Source: Enterococcus durans NBRC 100479 = LMG 10746
Lineage (GTDB): Bacteria; Bacillota; Bacilli; Lactobacillales; Enterococcaceae
Assembly (NCBI RefSeq): GCF_001544215.1
Contig: NZ_BCQB01000008.1
Span: 20,834 to 84,833, forward strand
Direction of reading: 5' to 3'
DNA: 64,000 bases
A program made the position numbers and the translations under genes. The notes beneath the pieces were generated by a model. That model did not search any database and had not been told where the DNA came from. It saw nothing but the letters and a program-made list of their open reading frames with translations. This document shows, piece after piece, positions 1 through 8,386 of the stretch (position 1 is its first letter; each line of letters begins with the position of its first letter).

Positions 1-1634
1 GTGATTTCATTCTTGTTGACTTCGATATAGTGACGTTGCTTTAAGTTTTCGATGATATTGGCTCGGGTTGCTTCTGTACCGATCCCCTCTACTTCTTTCA
101 ATATTTCTTGTGCCTCTTCGTCATCCAGCGTTTTTCCCGCTGTTTTCATGGCAGTGATCAGCGTACCTTCGTTGTAAGGTTTAGGCGGTTGTGTTTCTTT
201 TTCGATACTCGCCAAATCAACTTCAACGACCTCATCTTTTTCAACTACTGGCAATTGTTGGAGGTCTTTCTTTTTATTTTTTGTTTCTAAAATAGCCTGC
301 CACCCTTTTTTGACAGGAATTCTACCAGTACTTTTCAATCGTAAATTTTCTACGCCTGTCTGAATAACTGTTTCTTCATAGATGTAGTTTTCAGCAAACA
401 TGGCGATCGTAGTTCGTACGACTTGAAGATAGATTGCTTGTTGCAAACGAGATAATTTAGCAAAACGTTCCTTTGAAGGAATCGTCTTTGTTGGAATGAT
501 TGCATGGTGTTCTTGCACTTTCTTCGCATCAACATACCTTTTCTTCGCATAAGTATCGGGCGTTGGAACATTTTCGATACCTAAAAATGTTTTGTACTTG
601 GCAAGGTTTCTTACTAAATACTGGTATTCATTTTCTGTGATGTAAAAAGAATCTGTTCTAGGATAACTTAAAAATTTACTTTCATATAATCCTTGGACAG
701 CATCGAGTGTCGCTTTTGCGCTTGCTTTCATCAACTGATTCATTTTCGACTGCAAACTTGATAGAGAAAATAAACGTGGACTGCTGAGCTGTTTCTCTTT
801 TTTTGATACATCTAAGATTTTTCCAGGCTGTTTCCCTAGATGTGCCCCTAACCGTTCGATTTCTTTCACTAACTCTTCTGATGTCTTGAAGCTTTTCTTC
901 GGGTCCATCTTCCCAATGAATCGGCCATTTTTAGAAACGATTTTCGCTTCACTTTCAAAATAAGGTTCTTTTTTGAAGTTTCTAATCGCTTCTTGCAGTT
1001 GATAGATCATATAAAGCGTTGGGGTTTGGACACGCCCTAAAGAAAAACTGCCATCGATCCCTTTTTGTTGTAGTAACAAGCTATATAAAGGACTGCCATT
1101 CATACCAATCAGCCAATCCGCATTTTGTCTTGCTTTTGCTTCTTTATACTTAGAGAAATAATGCTCCCCCGGTCTAAGTTGCTTGAATCCTTCATAAATC
1201 GCTTCTTTTTCCAGTGAATTGATCCATAAACGAAGGTATTTCTTTTTTTTCGTGAATGCTTTTGCCTGTATGATGATCGACCAAGCAATTGCTTCTCCTT
1301 CACGATCCCCATCAGTTGCAATGATGATCGTATCTGCAGATTGAAGCTCTCTTTTTACGATTGAGAATTGCTCACGTTTATCCGCAGGTACTTCGTAGCG
1401 AAATTCCTCGGGGAAAATCGGTAAGTTCGCCAAAGACCATTTCGCCCAACGCTCTTCGTAAGCACCAGGAGGCAACATATCGACTAGATGACCGAATCCG
1501 TAAGTGATCGTAACTTCACCAGTGAACAAAGGATCAGCGATTTCGTAATATCCTGGGTGACGTTTCCTTTGCTTGAACGTTTCAGCATATGCTTTTGCTT
1601 GAGAAGGCTTTTCAGCTAGAATGACTGTTTTCAT
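1..1634 (-). CDS. topB: DNA topoisomerase III (3' part cut off by window edge)
   Basis: Type IA topoisomerase that passes single strands to relax and decatenate DNA. The start is an ATG at 1634 with GGAGGG seven bases upstream. About 544 codons are visible and the reading frame runs off the left edge, so the C-terminal zinc or basic tail is not seen. The Toprim domain opens with KTVILAEKPSQAK and carries the metal-binding ATDGDREGEA near residues 107-115. LGRVQTPTL lies near residue 200, and the catalytic tyrosine is in FLSYPRTDS (about Tyr324). It is the TopB/topoisomerase III type rather than TopA by its start and motif spacing. No frame break was seen in the visible part. Confidence 0.93.
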   Translation of the reverse strand, partial: MKTVILAEKPSQAKAYAETFKQRKRHPGYYEIADPLFTGEVTITYGFGHLVDMLPPGAYEERWAKWSLANLPIFPEEFRYEVPADKREQFSIVKRELQSADTIIIATDGDREGEAIAWSIIIQAKAFTKKKKYLRLWINSLEKEAIYEGFKQLRPGEHYFSKYKEAKARQNADWLIGMNGSPLYSLLLQQKGIDGSFSLGRVQTPTLYMIYQLQEAIRNFKKEPYFESEAKIVSKNGRFIGKMDPKKSFKTSEELVKEIERLGAHLGKQPGKILDVSKKEKQLSSPRLFSLSSLQSKMNQLMKASAKATLDAVQGLYESKFLSYPRTDSFYITENEYQYLVRNLAKYKTFLGIENVPTPDTYAKKRYVDAKKVQEHHAIIPTKTIPSKERFAKLSRLQQAIYLQVVRTTIAMFAENYIYEETVIQTGVENLRLKSTGRIPVKKGWQAILETKNKKKDLQQLPVVEKDEVVEVDLASIEKETQPPKPYNEGTLITAMKTAGKTLDDEEAQEILKEVEGIGTEATRANIIENLKQRHYIEVNKNEI

Positions 1635-1953
1635 TGCTTCTCCCTCCGTTATCTCTGCCTTTTTTCAGACTTCTTTATTATGGAACAAACATTCGTATCT
1701 GACAATAAGAAAATCGTTTTCTTGTGAAAAAAGGTAGTCCGCTCTTTCCGATCCTCTAAAAATAAAACCGAATAGTCTGAAATCGACTAAGTATTGCCAG
1801 TTCTCAAAAATCAGCTTGCTGAACCTCTTTTTTGAGTTACATTTTCTATCTTTGAGATGATTTGATTTCTTAGCTATCAATAAAACAAGCGGACGAGACA
1901 AAAGTAACCATCACTTTCATCTCATCCGCTCAATTCGTATAAACGATTTTGCT
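1635..1953. other. Intergenic region topB / LCP gene
   Basis: About 320 bases without a convincing gene. An open frame of 78 codons on the minus strand has no ribosome site and no recognisable family, and I do not accept it. The only structure I see is the hairpin at 1889-1929. Confidence 0.5.
1889..1929 (-). terminator. Intrinsic terminator downstream of the LCP gene
   Basis: Arms at 1889-1898 and 1920-1929 form a 10-bp stem with one G-U pair, just after the LCP stop on the minus strand. The loop contains a piece resembling the short hairpin of the large intergenic repeat family (an ACAAAAGTAA-like string), so this may be a degenerate relative of that repeat. Confidence 0.6.
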
Positions 1954-3141
1954 TTATTTACTTAAAAATTCACTGATTGCCGATTTATTTGCCTCATTAT
2001 CAATGACTAAAATACTTCCTGCATACTCGCTATTTCCGTAATTCCAAGAACCGTCTACAGGAACACTTAATCGATCGATCCCTCCTGCTCCACGAGCAAT
2101 CGAGAAAAGATTTTTGGTAATGAACAGCGCAGTAACATCTGTTGACGTATAGCCGATTGCTTTACCAGCCGCATAAGGCGCACGAATAAGATTCAATGGA
2201 TTTTTCAGCTGACTAAAAATAGCATTCATTACTTGCTGTTGTCTTCTTACTCTACCAAAGTCCCCTTCTTCATCCATTCTGAAACGAGCATATTGAAGAA
2301 GGACGTGTCCATCCATTTTTTGGACTCCTTTTTTGATATCCACTCCATCAAGATTTAGATCTTTTTCCGCATCGATTTTAACACCGGTCATAAACAATGC
2401 ATCGATCACTTTCTCAAAAGATTTGAAATCCACTTTTGCGTAATACTGACAGTCGAGCCCAAAGTTTTCTTTGAGTGTCTGTCTTACAAGATCTGCGCCA
2501 CCATAAGCATAAGCAGAATTGATCTTGTTTTGCCCGACGCCGGGGATCGTCACAAAACTATCTCTCATAAAGGAAATCAGTTTAGGTTTGTGGGCAGGTC
2601 CGTCTAATTGTAAGACCATGATCGTATCTGCCCGTCCAGCATCTTCTCCTCGCGTATCGCTACCTAGGATCAAGATATTATTGGCCCCACTCGAAGATTG
2701 GACACCATTAAAAGTTTCCGTCGTTGCACTTTCAAGACTTTTATCATGTTCTGCAACAAACTTGCCAACAAAGAACGAACCAATCGAGTAAATAAGAAGA
2801 AAGAAAATGATTCCTAGTACGATTCTTTTCCAGGAATATTTTTTTCGTTGTTTCGGTGGTTTTATCCCTTTGTTACGGTGGAAGAAGCCTTTTTTCTTAA
2901 AAGTAGACTCCTCTTGTTCAGTTGCTTTTTGATAGGTGTAGGGTGTTGATTGCCGCTGATGTACCGCCTCTTTCTCATCAAACCTGTTGGAAGATTCCTG
3001 ATGATTTTGATAGATACGTATAGCATCATCTTGTTCAACATACTTTTCTTTTTTTCGTTCTCTTCTAAAGATACTGCTTGAATCGTCTTTAAGAGGTTTT
3101 GCTTTTTTATGGATGTTCTTATAGCGATCCATCCGACTCAT
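1954..3141 (-). CDS. LCP (LytR-CpsA-Psr) family cell-wall polymer ligase
   Basis: LCP proteins transfer teichoic acid or polysaccharide from lipid carriers to peptidoglycan on the outer face of the membrane. I chose the ATG at 3141 (MSRMDRYK) because AAGGAGG lies seven bases upstream; an ATG further up has no such site. The 395-residue protein has a long charged cytoplasmic N-terminus (about 95 residues), one membrane helix near residues 97-120, then the LCP domain. Diagnostic strings are NILILGSDTRGEDAGRADT, RDSFVTIPG with INSAYAYGG, and the arginine cluster RVRRQQQ. It is the last gene of a minus-strand run behind aroE and aroF. The target polymer cannot be told from sequence. Confidence 0.9.
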   Translation of the reverse strand: MSRMDRYKNIHKKAKPLKDDSSSIFRRERKKEKYVEQDDAIRIYQNHQESSNRFDEKEAVHQRQSTPYTYQKATEQEESTFKKKGFFHRNKGIKPPKQRKKYSWKRIVLGIIFFLLIYSIGSFFVGKFVAEHDKSLESATTETFNGVQSSSGANNILILGSDTRGEDAGRADTIMVLQLDGPAHKPKLISFMRDSFVTIPGVGQNKINSAYAYGGADLVRQTLKENFGLDCQYYAKVDFKSFEKVIDALFMTGVKIDAEKDLNLDGVDIKKGVQKMDGHVLLQYARFRMDEEGDFGRVRRQQQVMNAIFSQLKNPLNLIRAPYAAGKAIGYTSTDVTALFITKNLFSIARGAGGIDRLSVPVDGSWNYGNSEYAGSILVIDNEANKSAISEFLSK

Positions 3142-3242
3142 GTTCGTTCCTCCTTGTTTCATATATAATTAAAGAATACGATATCAAGGAATCAAAAACA
3201 CTGAAAATGACAACAATTTAATAAAAAATAACGAAATCAGTT

Positions 3243-4268
3243 CTAAGCATTCTCTTCTTTGATTTTTTTCATGGCGTCTGTCATGATCTTGACTTCCTTC
3301 ATCATCCGTAGATAATGTTTTTCATTCAATGATTGCGGACCATCTGACCAAGCATGAATTGGGTCAGGATGGATCTCAACGATCATGCCGTCTGCTCCAC
3401 TTGCAACTCCAGCTCTAGCCATTGGGGAAACGAGGTCCCACACGCCTGTCCCATGACTAGGATCCACGATGATTGGAAAATGACTTAATTTTTTGATGAC
3501 TGGGACTGCGCTAAGATCGAAAGTATTCCTTGTAGCTGTTTCATATGTCCGAATGCCTCGTTCGATAAAAATGATTTTTTGATTTCCTTGAACAGCAATA
3601 TATTCAGCGGCATTCAACCATTCATCAATGGTTCCAGAGATACCACGTTTCAATCCAATCGGCTTGCCCGTTTTCCCGACTGCTTCTAATAAGCGAAAAT
3701 TCTGCATATTACGTGCACCTATCTGCAAAATATCGCTGTAGTGCGCCACCATGTCGATATGTCCTTCATCCATGACTTCTGTGATCACCTGCATCCCACA
3801 TTCATCTGCTGCTTGGCGAATGTAGCGGAGTCCTTCTTCTCCTAGACCTTGAAAAGCATAAGGAGAAGTTCTCGGTTTAAATGCGCCACCCCGTAAGATC
3901 TGCGCACCACCTTTTTGGGCCATTTTCGCCGTTTCTCGTATCTGCTCTAAACCTTCAATGGAACAAGGGCCTGCCATCGTTACAAAATTTCCAGCCCCGA
4001 TTTTCACACCATTGACATCCATGACTGTATCTTGAGGATGAAAGATACGAGAAGTTAACTTATACGTATTCGTGATCCGTTCTACATTTTCTACTCCTTC
4101 ATAACGTAGAAAAGCTACATCTTGGATCAACCGTGTATCTCCAACTAGTCCAAGGACTTGTTGTTTCTCTAACTGGTTCACTTGGACAGTTAGTCCTTCT
4201 TTTTCAGCTCTTTCAATGACTTTGCGGACTTCACTATTAGTTGCAGATTTCTTCATTATTATTATCAT
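3243..4268 (-). CDS. aroF: 3-deoxy-7-phosphoheptulonate (DAHP) synthase
   Basis: Condenses phosphoenolpyruvate with erythrose-4-phosphate, the first step of the shikimate pathway. The protein has 341 residues and is of the small-N-terminal-domain class known from Thermotoga: a ferredoxin-like domain of about 75 residues (MIIIMKKSATNSEVRKVI) precedes the barrel. Barrel motifs are AGPCSIE, LRGGAFKPRTSPYAFQGLG, IGARNMQNF, LKRG, and the metal ligand region VDPSHGTG. The ATG at 4268 directly follows the aroE stop (4269-4271) with GAGGGAA upstream, so the two are translationally coupled. In this class the N-terminal domain can bind an aromatic end product; which one, if any, is not visible. Confidence 0.95.
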   Translation of the reverse strand: MIIIMKKSATNSEVRKVIERAEKEGLTVQVNQLEKQQVLGLVGDTRLIQDVAFLRYEGVENVERITNTYKLTSRIFHPQDTVMDVNGVKIGAGNFVTMAGPCSIEGLEQIRETAKMAQKGGAQILRGGAFKPRTSPYAFQGLGEEGLRYIRQAADECGMQVITEVMDEGHIDMVAHYSDILQIGARNMQNFRLLEAVGKTGKPIGLKRGISGTIDEWLNAAEYIAVQGNQKIIFIERGIRTYETATRNTFDLSAVPVIKKLSHFPIIVDPSHGTGVWDLVSPMARAGVASGADGMIVEIHPDPIHAWSDGPQSLNEKHYLRMMKEVKIMTDAMKKIKEENA

Positions 4269-5129
4269 TTATCTTCCCTCGATCTTTTCTCTCACTAACT
4301 GTACTGGCATTTCTTTTTGTGTCCAGAGTTCAAACGCAATCGCCCCTTGATGGATCAGCATCCCTAAACCATTGTATCCTTTCGCACCAATCTTCTTTGC
4401 TTCTTGAAGCAGTCTTGTTTCTTTAGGAGAATAGATCAAATCGAATACCGCTAGATCAGCATGTAACAATCCGACATTCGCAATTGGTAAACTGTCTTTT
4501 TTTGTCCCCATCCCGATATCCGTCGCATTCACTAATACATCTGATGATGAGAGATCTTTACCAAGCTGACCTTCATCCGCATAATCCCACACACGGATCA
4601 GACATCCAGTTTGAGCTGCGACCTGATCGAAATAACTCTTCAAAGATAGAAAAGTCGCATTTTTTCGTTTATAAACGACGATTTCCCGCGCGCCTTCTAA
4701 GGCCATTTGGACAATGATTGCTTTTGCAGCGCCACCGGCTCCAAGAACAGTGATTTTACGATTTTCGATTGAATGCCCAGTTTCTTTTACAGAACGTACA
4801 AAGCCCATCCCATCTGTATTATAACCAGTCAAGCGACCTTCGCGATTCACGATAGTATTCACTGCTCCAATCAATTTAGCTTCAGGACTTAATTCATCTA
4901 AATAATCAATCACTGCTGTTTTGTTTGGCATCGAAACATTGACACCTAGCATAGAAAATGTGCGGATACTTGCCACCGCCTGTTCAAGACTTTCTTGATC
5001 GACATCAAAAGCCAAATAGATGGCATCGACACCACAGGCTTCAAAAGATGTATTGTGCATCATTGGCGATAAACTATGTGAAGCAGGTGAAGCAAAAAAA
5101 CCGGCCAATTTTGTTTTTCCAGAAATCAT
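4269..5129 (-). CDS. aroE: Shikimate dehydrogenase
   Basis: NADPH-dependent reduction of 3-dehydroshikimate to shikimate. The start is the ATG at 5129, preceded by AAAGGAGG at ideal spacing; the open frame extends 16 codons further without a site. The 286-residue protein has the shikimate-binding SHSLSPMMHN near residues 14-23, catalytic lysine in VSMPNKTA, the NADP loop GAGGAAKA, and NTDGMGF. It is followed without a gap by aroF, so these two shikimate genes form a unit that shares orientation with the Trp-type transporter upstream. The 178-base leader holds a strong hairpin described separately. Confidence 0.95.
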   Translation of the reverse strand: MISGKTKLAGFFASPASHSLSPMMHNTSFEACGVDAIYLAFDVDQESLEQAVASIRTFSMLGVNVSMPNKTAVIDYLDELSPEAKLIGAVNTIVNREGRLTGYNTDGMGFVRSVKETGHSIENRKITVLGAGGAAKAIIVQMALEGAREIVVYKRKNATFLSLKSYFDQVAAQTGCLIRVWDYADEGQLGKDLSSSDVLVNATDIGMGTKKDSLPIANVGLLHADLAVFDLIYSPKETRLLQEAKKIGAKGYNGLGMLIHQGAIAFELWTQKEMPVQLVREKIEGR

Positions 5130-5227
5130 GATGTTCCTCCTTTTATACAAACTGCCATCAGATGTCATCGTTCGCATGAGGAGTACGAAGACATGGATGG
5201 CAGTGAATCATTTCAGGTAAAATTATA
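5130..5227 (-). promoter_or_regulatory. aroE leader: -10-like box and long hairpin
   Basis: On the minus strand a TATAAT box (5222-5227) stands about 95 bases before the aroE start. Between them, arms ACTGCCATC and GATGGCAGT form a perfect 9-bp stem, with an inner ATGTC/GACAT stem. The loop carries CTCCT, complementary to part of the aroE ribosome site AAAGGAGG. No U tract follows, so it is not an ordinary terminator. Control of aroE translation is an inference; I found no convincing -35 box. Confidence 0.4.
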
Positions 5228-5307
5228 TAAGGTAGCACACATCTGTACTCTAAGAAAGTCAAAGTTCAGATGACTTGACGTACTGCCTATCAACTAAATA
5301 AAAGTAA

Positions 5308-6078
5308 TTAGTCTAATACTTCTTCAAAGAATTGTAATAAGTCGCTCATGGAAAGTTGTGCTTTTTCCTCTTTCGTCAAATCTTTAACGATACGTCCCTT
5401 TTGTAACACGATCAAGCGATTCCCGTAATTCAACGCATCTTCCATACGGTGAGTGATCATCAAGCAAGTCAACTTTTGTCCCGTGATACGTTCATTTGTT
5501 AGTGTCATCAGCTGTTTCGCTGTTTTAGGATCAAGTGCAGCGGTATGTTCATCTAATAACAACAATTCAGGAGCTTCAATAGTTGCCATCAAAAGGCTCA
5601 ATGCTTGACGTTGCCCGCCTGAAAGCTCTCCAGCCGGGGTATCAAGATGTTGTTCCAATCCATTTCCTACCTCTTGACATAATTTGAAGAATTGTTCTTT
5701 TTGGTTCTTTAAATTGCGCAAACGGAATTTTCGCTTTTTCCCTCTATTTTGAGCAAGCAATAAATTTTCAGCAACGGTCATTCGAGGAGCAGTCCCCATC
5801 TTTGGATCTTGAAAAACACGTGAGAGAAAAGCAGCTCGTTTCTCTTCTGGGTATTTGGTAATCAGCTGATCTTTAAAAGAAATCGTCCCTTGGCTGAGTT
5901 CCAACGTGCCTGCGATGGTATTGAAAAGTGTACTTTTTCCTGCACCGTTTCCACCAAGTACCGTGATGAAGTCTCCTTCATTGATTGTCAAATTGATATC
6001 TTCTAGTAATATTTTTTCTTCATGCATCCCATTACTAACTACTTTTTTTCCATTTTTGATCGTGATGATTGCTGTCAT
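5308..6078 (-). CDS. trpZ: ABC transporter ATP-binding protein (tryptophan-type TrpXYZ)
   Basis: ATPase that powers the importer encoded with the next two genes. The 256-residue protein shows Walker A GGNGAGKSTL, signature LSGGQRQALSLL, Walker B LLLLDEHTAALDP and the switch histidine in LMITHRMEDA. It starts at ATG 6078 with AAAGGAGG upstream. It is the last gene of a three-gene operon, two bases downstream of the permease. The substrate is inferred from the Trp-codon leader at the head of the operon and from the family of its binding protein, not from the ATPase itself. Confidence 0.9.
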   Translation of the reverse strand: MTAIITIKNGKKVVSNGMHEEKILLEDINLTINEGDFITVLGGNGAGKSTLFNTIAGTLELSQGTISFKDQLITKYPEEKRAAFLSRVFQDPKMGTAPRMTVAENLLLAQNRGKKRKFRLRNLKNQKEQFFKLCQEVGNGLEQHLDTPAGELSGGQRQALSLLMATIEAPELLLLDEHTAALDPKTAKQLMTLTNERITGQKLTCLMITHRMEDALNYGNRLIVLQKGRIVKDLTKEEKAQLSMSDLLQFFEEVLD

Positions 6079-6080
6079 AA

Positions 6081-6962
6081 CTAGACCTCCTTTTCGAATC
6101 CAGTTTTAAGATTCAAAGCTTTCTTCATTTGTGGAATCATCAAACAAATTGCTAAGATGATTGCTGAGAATAGTTTTAAGTATGTCGTGTCAAATCCAAG
6201 TTTGATAACGATCAAGATCAACAGCTGATAGATGATGCTGCCGACCACAATAGCAATCAGACGCTCTGCTAATGTCAATTCTTGGAAAATCACTTCGCCA
6301 ATAATGATAGAAGCTAAACCAATCACGATCACGCCAATCCCTTTATTGACATCCGCATAACCATCATTTTGGGCAATCAATGCACCTGATAATGCAATCA
6401 CGCCATTCGATAGTGTCAATCCTAAGATCTTCATGCGATCAGTCTTGATTCCCAGTGAACGTGCCATTGTTTCATTATCCCCAGTTGCAATATAACCTTG
6501 ACCTAAATCTGTATTGAAAAAGAAGAGTAAAACACTGATCAAAATACCTAAAGCAATCAAGCCTAGTAAAACAGTGTCGAAATAATCTGGCAAGTGTAGT
6601 CCTTTAAATGTATCTTGTAAAATCGGATGATTCAACAATGATAGATTAGGTGTTTTCATCACAAAGAGAATGACTGAATTCAAACCTGACATCACTAGAA
6701 TCCCTGCAAGGATTACTGGAATCTTTCCTTTTGTATAAAGAAGACCTGTGACCAATCCGGCAACCATACCTGCAAGTACGCCTAGAATCGTTGCTAAAAT
6801 CGGTGTGACTCCATAAGTGATTGCTGTTACACAAACTGCTCCGCCTAGTGGAAATGAACCTTCTGTTGTCATATCAGGGAAATCAAGAATTCGATACGTC
6901 ATGAAAATCCCCAGACCTAAAATTGCCCATAACATCCCTTGTGAAATTGCTGATACGATCAT
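6081..6962 (-). CDS. trpY: ABC transporter permease (tryptophan-type)
   Basis: Integral membrane permease of the branched-chain-like fold, 293 residues with about eight to nine hydrophobic helices. The start at 6962 overlaps the binding-protein stop by four bases (ATGA), and AAGGAGG lies upstream, so translation is coupled. Typical family strings are TTEGSFPLGGAV near residue 35 and the long helix VIVIGLASIIIGEVIF. It belongs to the group of permeases that go with COG2984-type binding proteins. Confidence 0.9.
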   Translation of the reverse strand: MIVSAISQGMLWAILGLGIFMTYRILDFPDMTTEGSFPLGGAVCVTAITYGVTPILATILGVLAGMVAGLVTGLLYTKGKIPVILAGILVMSGLNSVILFVMKTPNLSLLNHPILQDTFKGLHLPDYFDTVLLGLIALGILISVLLFFFNTDLGQGYIATGDNETMARSLGIKTDRMKILGLTLSNGVIALSGALIAQNDGYADVNKGIGVIVIGLASIIIGEVIFQELTLAERLIAIVVGSIIYQLLILIVIKLGFDTTYLKLFSAIILAICLMIPQMKKALNLKTGFEKEV

Positions 6963-8005
6963 TTTTCATCCTCCTTTGTTGACGTTTCTGTTGTGTCACT
7001 CGAAACGATTTTCGCATTTTTCTTTAATTTATCTGGGATCGTTATCCCTAAGAGTTCCGCTTGTTTTTCGTTGATGATCGTATCGCCTTTATCAAAAACG
7101 TAAACAGGTGTTGATGCTGGTTTTTCTTTACCTGTTGCTAACGTTGCTGCCATTTTTCCACTTTGTACGCCTAAATCATATTGGTTGATGCCGATTGTTA
7201 CTAATCCACCTTGTTCAACCATCGTATCAACAGATGGAATAACTGGTATTTTTGATTTGTTGGCTTCCTTCACTACGGTCTGCATAGCGTTCGCAATCGT
7301 ATTGTCTAACGGAACATAGATGAAGTCGACTTGTTGACTCATCACTTGGACTGTCTGAGCAATTTCATTTGTTGATGGAACAGCATATTTTACAGAAGTC
7401 AATCCTTCTTTTTTAGCCGCTGCTTCTGCTTGGCTCACTTGATATTTTGAGTTATCTTCAGAAGAGGCGTAAAGAATCCCGATTTTTTTCGCATTAGGTA
7501 AAATTTCTGATGCCAATTTGATTTGTGCTTCTACAGGGGGTTGATCCGATACACCTGTGATGTTTCCACCTGGTTTATCAAGGGATTTCACTAACCCTGC
7601 GCCCACGGGATCGGTCACAGCACCTAATACTAACGGAATCTTTGTCGTCACATTCGCTAAGGATTGCGCTGCTGGTGTCGCGATCCCAACTAATACATCA
7701 GGGTCCGCTTGAACCAGTTGTTGACTCATCGTTGCTAGTTTGCTTTGATCTGCTTGACCGTTTTGGAACTTGATTTCCAGATTTTTTCCTTCTTCAAGGC
7801 CCGACTGCTTCAATCCATCTTTGATTCCTCGATAAATCTCGTCTAATGCTGGGTGGCTCACATATTGTAATACCCCAACTACTGTTGTTTTTGTTGTTTT
7901 TTCTGCTGATTCTGTGGAAGAATCATTTATTTTTTCATAAATGAATGTTCCGACTAAATAAATCATTATAAGTGCTACTACTGTTATCAATCGCTTATTT
8001 TTCAT
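6959..8005 (-). CDS. trpX: ABC transporter substrate-binding protein, COG2984/TrpX type
   Basis: Extracellular binding protein of 348 residues. The N-terminus MKNKRLITVVALIMIYLVG is a membrane anchor; no lipobox cysteine is seen, so it is probably held by an uncleaved helix. The mature part has two type I periplasmic-binding lobes, with VGVLQYVSHPALDEIYRG at the start, AVTDPVGAGLV in the middle and YDLGVQSGKMAA near the end, as in the family annotated as tryptophan-binding TrpX. The ATG at 8005 is preceded by GGGGGGAAAG; a second ATG five codons upstream overlaps that site and is less likely. It is the first structural gene after the Trp-codon leader. Confidence 0.88.
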   Translation of the reverse strand: MKNKRLITVVALIMIYLVGTFIYEKINDSSTESAEKTTKTTVVGVLQYVSHPALDEIYRGIKDGLKQSGLEEGKNLEIKFQNGQADQSKLATMSQQLVQADPDVLVGIATPAAQSLANVTTKIPLVLGAVTDPVGAGLVKSLDKPGGNITGVSDQPPVEAQIKLASEILPNAKKIGILYASSEDNSKYQVSQAEAAAKKEGLTSVKYAVPSTNEIAQTVQVMSQQVDFIYVPLDNTIANAMQTVVKEANKSKIPVIPSVDTMVEQGGLVTIGINQYDLGVQSGKMAATLATGKEKPASTPVYVFDKGDTIINEKQAELLGITIPDKLKKNAKIVSSDTTETSTKEDEK

Positions 8006-8078
8006 TTTCTTTCCCCCCATGGACTCCTTAATGACTAATTATTCAAGATTGGTTTACATACGAACTTACGAAAAAAAG

Positions 8079-8101
8079 ACAATTACCTAGACGGCAATTG
8101 T
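8079..8101 (-). terminator. Second terminator in the trpXYZ leader
   Basis: Arms 8079-8087 and 8093-8101 give a 9-bp stem with a 5-base loop, followed on the minus strand by seven U. It lies between the attenuator terminator and trpX, so two terminators stand in tandem. Its top half carries GTCTAG, complementary to CTAGAC (8157-8162) beside segment C of the attenuator. Confidence 0.6.
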
Positions 8102-8118
8102 TTTTTTACATACAAAAA

Positions 8119-8143
8119 ACCGCATAGACGTTATCTATGCGGT
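8119..8143 (-). terminator. Attenuator terminator of trpXYZ
   Basis: Perfect 10-bp stem (8119-8128 with 8134-8143), 5-base loop and a run of U on the minus strand. Nine bases of its 5' arm are complementary to the antiterminator strand at 8162-8170. Confidence 0.85.
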
Positions 8144-8232
8144 AGTCAAATTTCTTGTCTAGCATAGATACAAATTTTAGATTTGTACTCTAAAAAGTTG
8201 TATCTACGGTAAAAGTTCGCCATCAATACAAC

Positions 8233-8295
8233 TTATCTACGCCAGTTACGCCAAGCTTGATTCGTTACTGCTAAAAATTGGTTTGATAAGTTCAT
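8233..8295 (-). CDS. Trp leader peptide, 20 residues
   Basis: Starts MNLSNQF and ends AWRNWRR, with Trp codons at positions 16 and 19 of 20. ATG at 8295 is preceded by AAAGGGTGATC, a good match to the 16S 3' end. The stop (8233-8235) lies inside the first pairing segment of the attenuator, so the ribosome position decides which hairpin forms. Two Trp codons in 20 is far above the usual share, and it heads a Trp-type transporter operon. Confidence 0.8.
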   Translation of the reverse strand: MNLSNQFLAVTNQAWRNWRR

Positions 8296-8327
8296 TGTGG
8301 ATCACCCTTTCCTTAATAATTGATATT

Positions 8328-8356
8328 AGTCTAATCGAATTTATCCTATACGTCAA
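8328..8356 (-). promoter_or_regulatory. Promoter of the trpXYZ leader
   Basis: Minus strand: TTGACG (8351-8356), 17-base spacer, TAGACT (8328-8333). Expected start near 8321, about 26 bases before the leader peptide ATG. Confidence 0.65.
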
Positions 8357-8386
8357 CTACTTTTTACAATTTTATTTTTGCTCTTC

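Larger units (their letters stand above)
8006..8327 (-). promoter_or_regulatory. Trp-codon transcription attenuator of trpXYZ
   Basis: The leader RNA holds a short ORF ending Ala-Trp-Arg-Asn-Trp-Arg-Arg, then four mutually exclusive helices. Segment A (8220-8234, overlapping the leader stop) pairs with B (8195-8209) in 14 of 15 positions. B (8198-8208) can instead pair with C (8163-8173), 11 pairs. C (8162-8170) can pair with the 5' arm of the terminator (8132-8140), 9 perfect pairs. The terminator itself is 8119-8143. Predicted logic: a ribosome stalled on Trp codons leaves A free, A-B forms, C disrupts the terminator and transcription continues. A ribosome at the stop covers A, B takes C, and the terminator forms. 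There is no T-box signature. Confidence 0.8.

Noticed and set aside
1665..1901. Open frame of 78 codons between topB and the LCP gene
   Set aside because: No ribosome site, no family, atypical composition; overlaps the terminator.
8006..8327. T-box or TRAP site upstream of trpX
   Set aside because: No GGTGGNACCGCG string and no series of GAG/TAG triplets; the leader-peptide model explains the structure.
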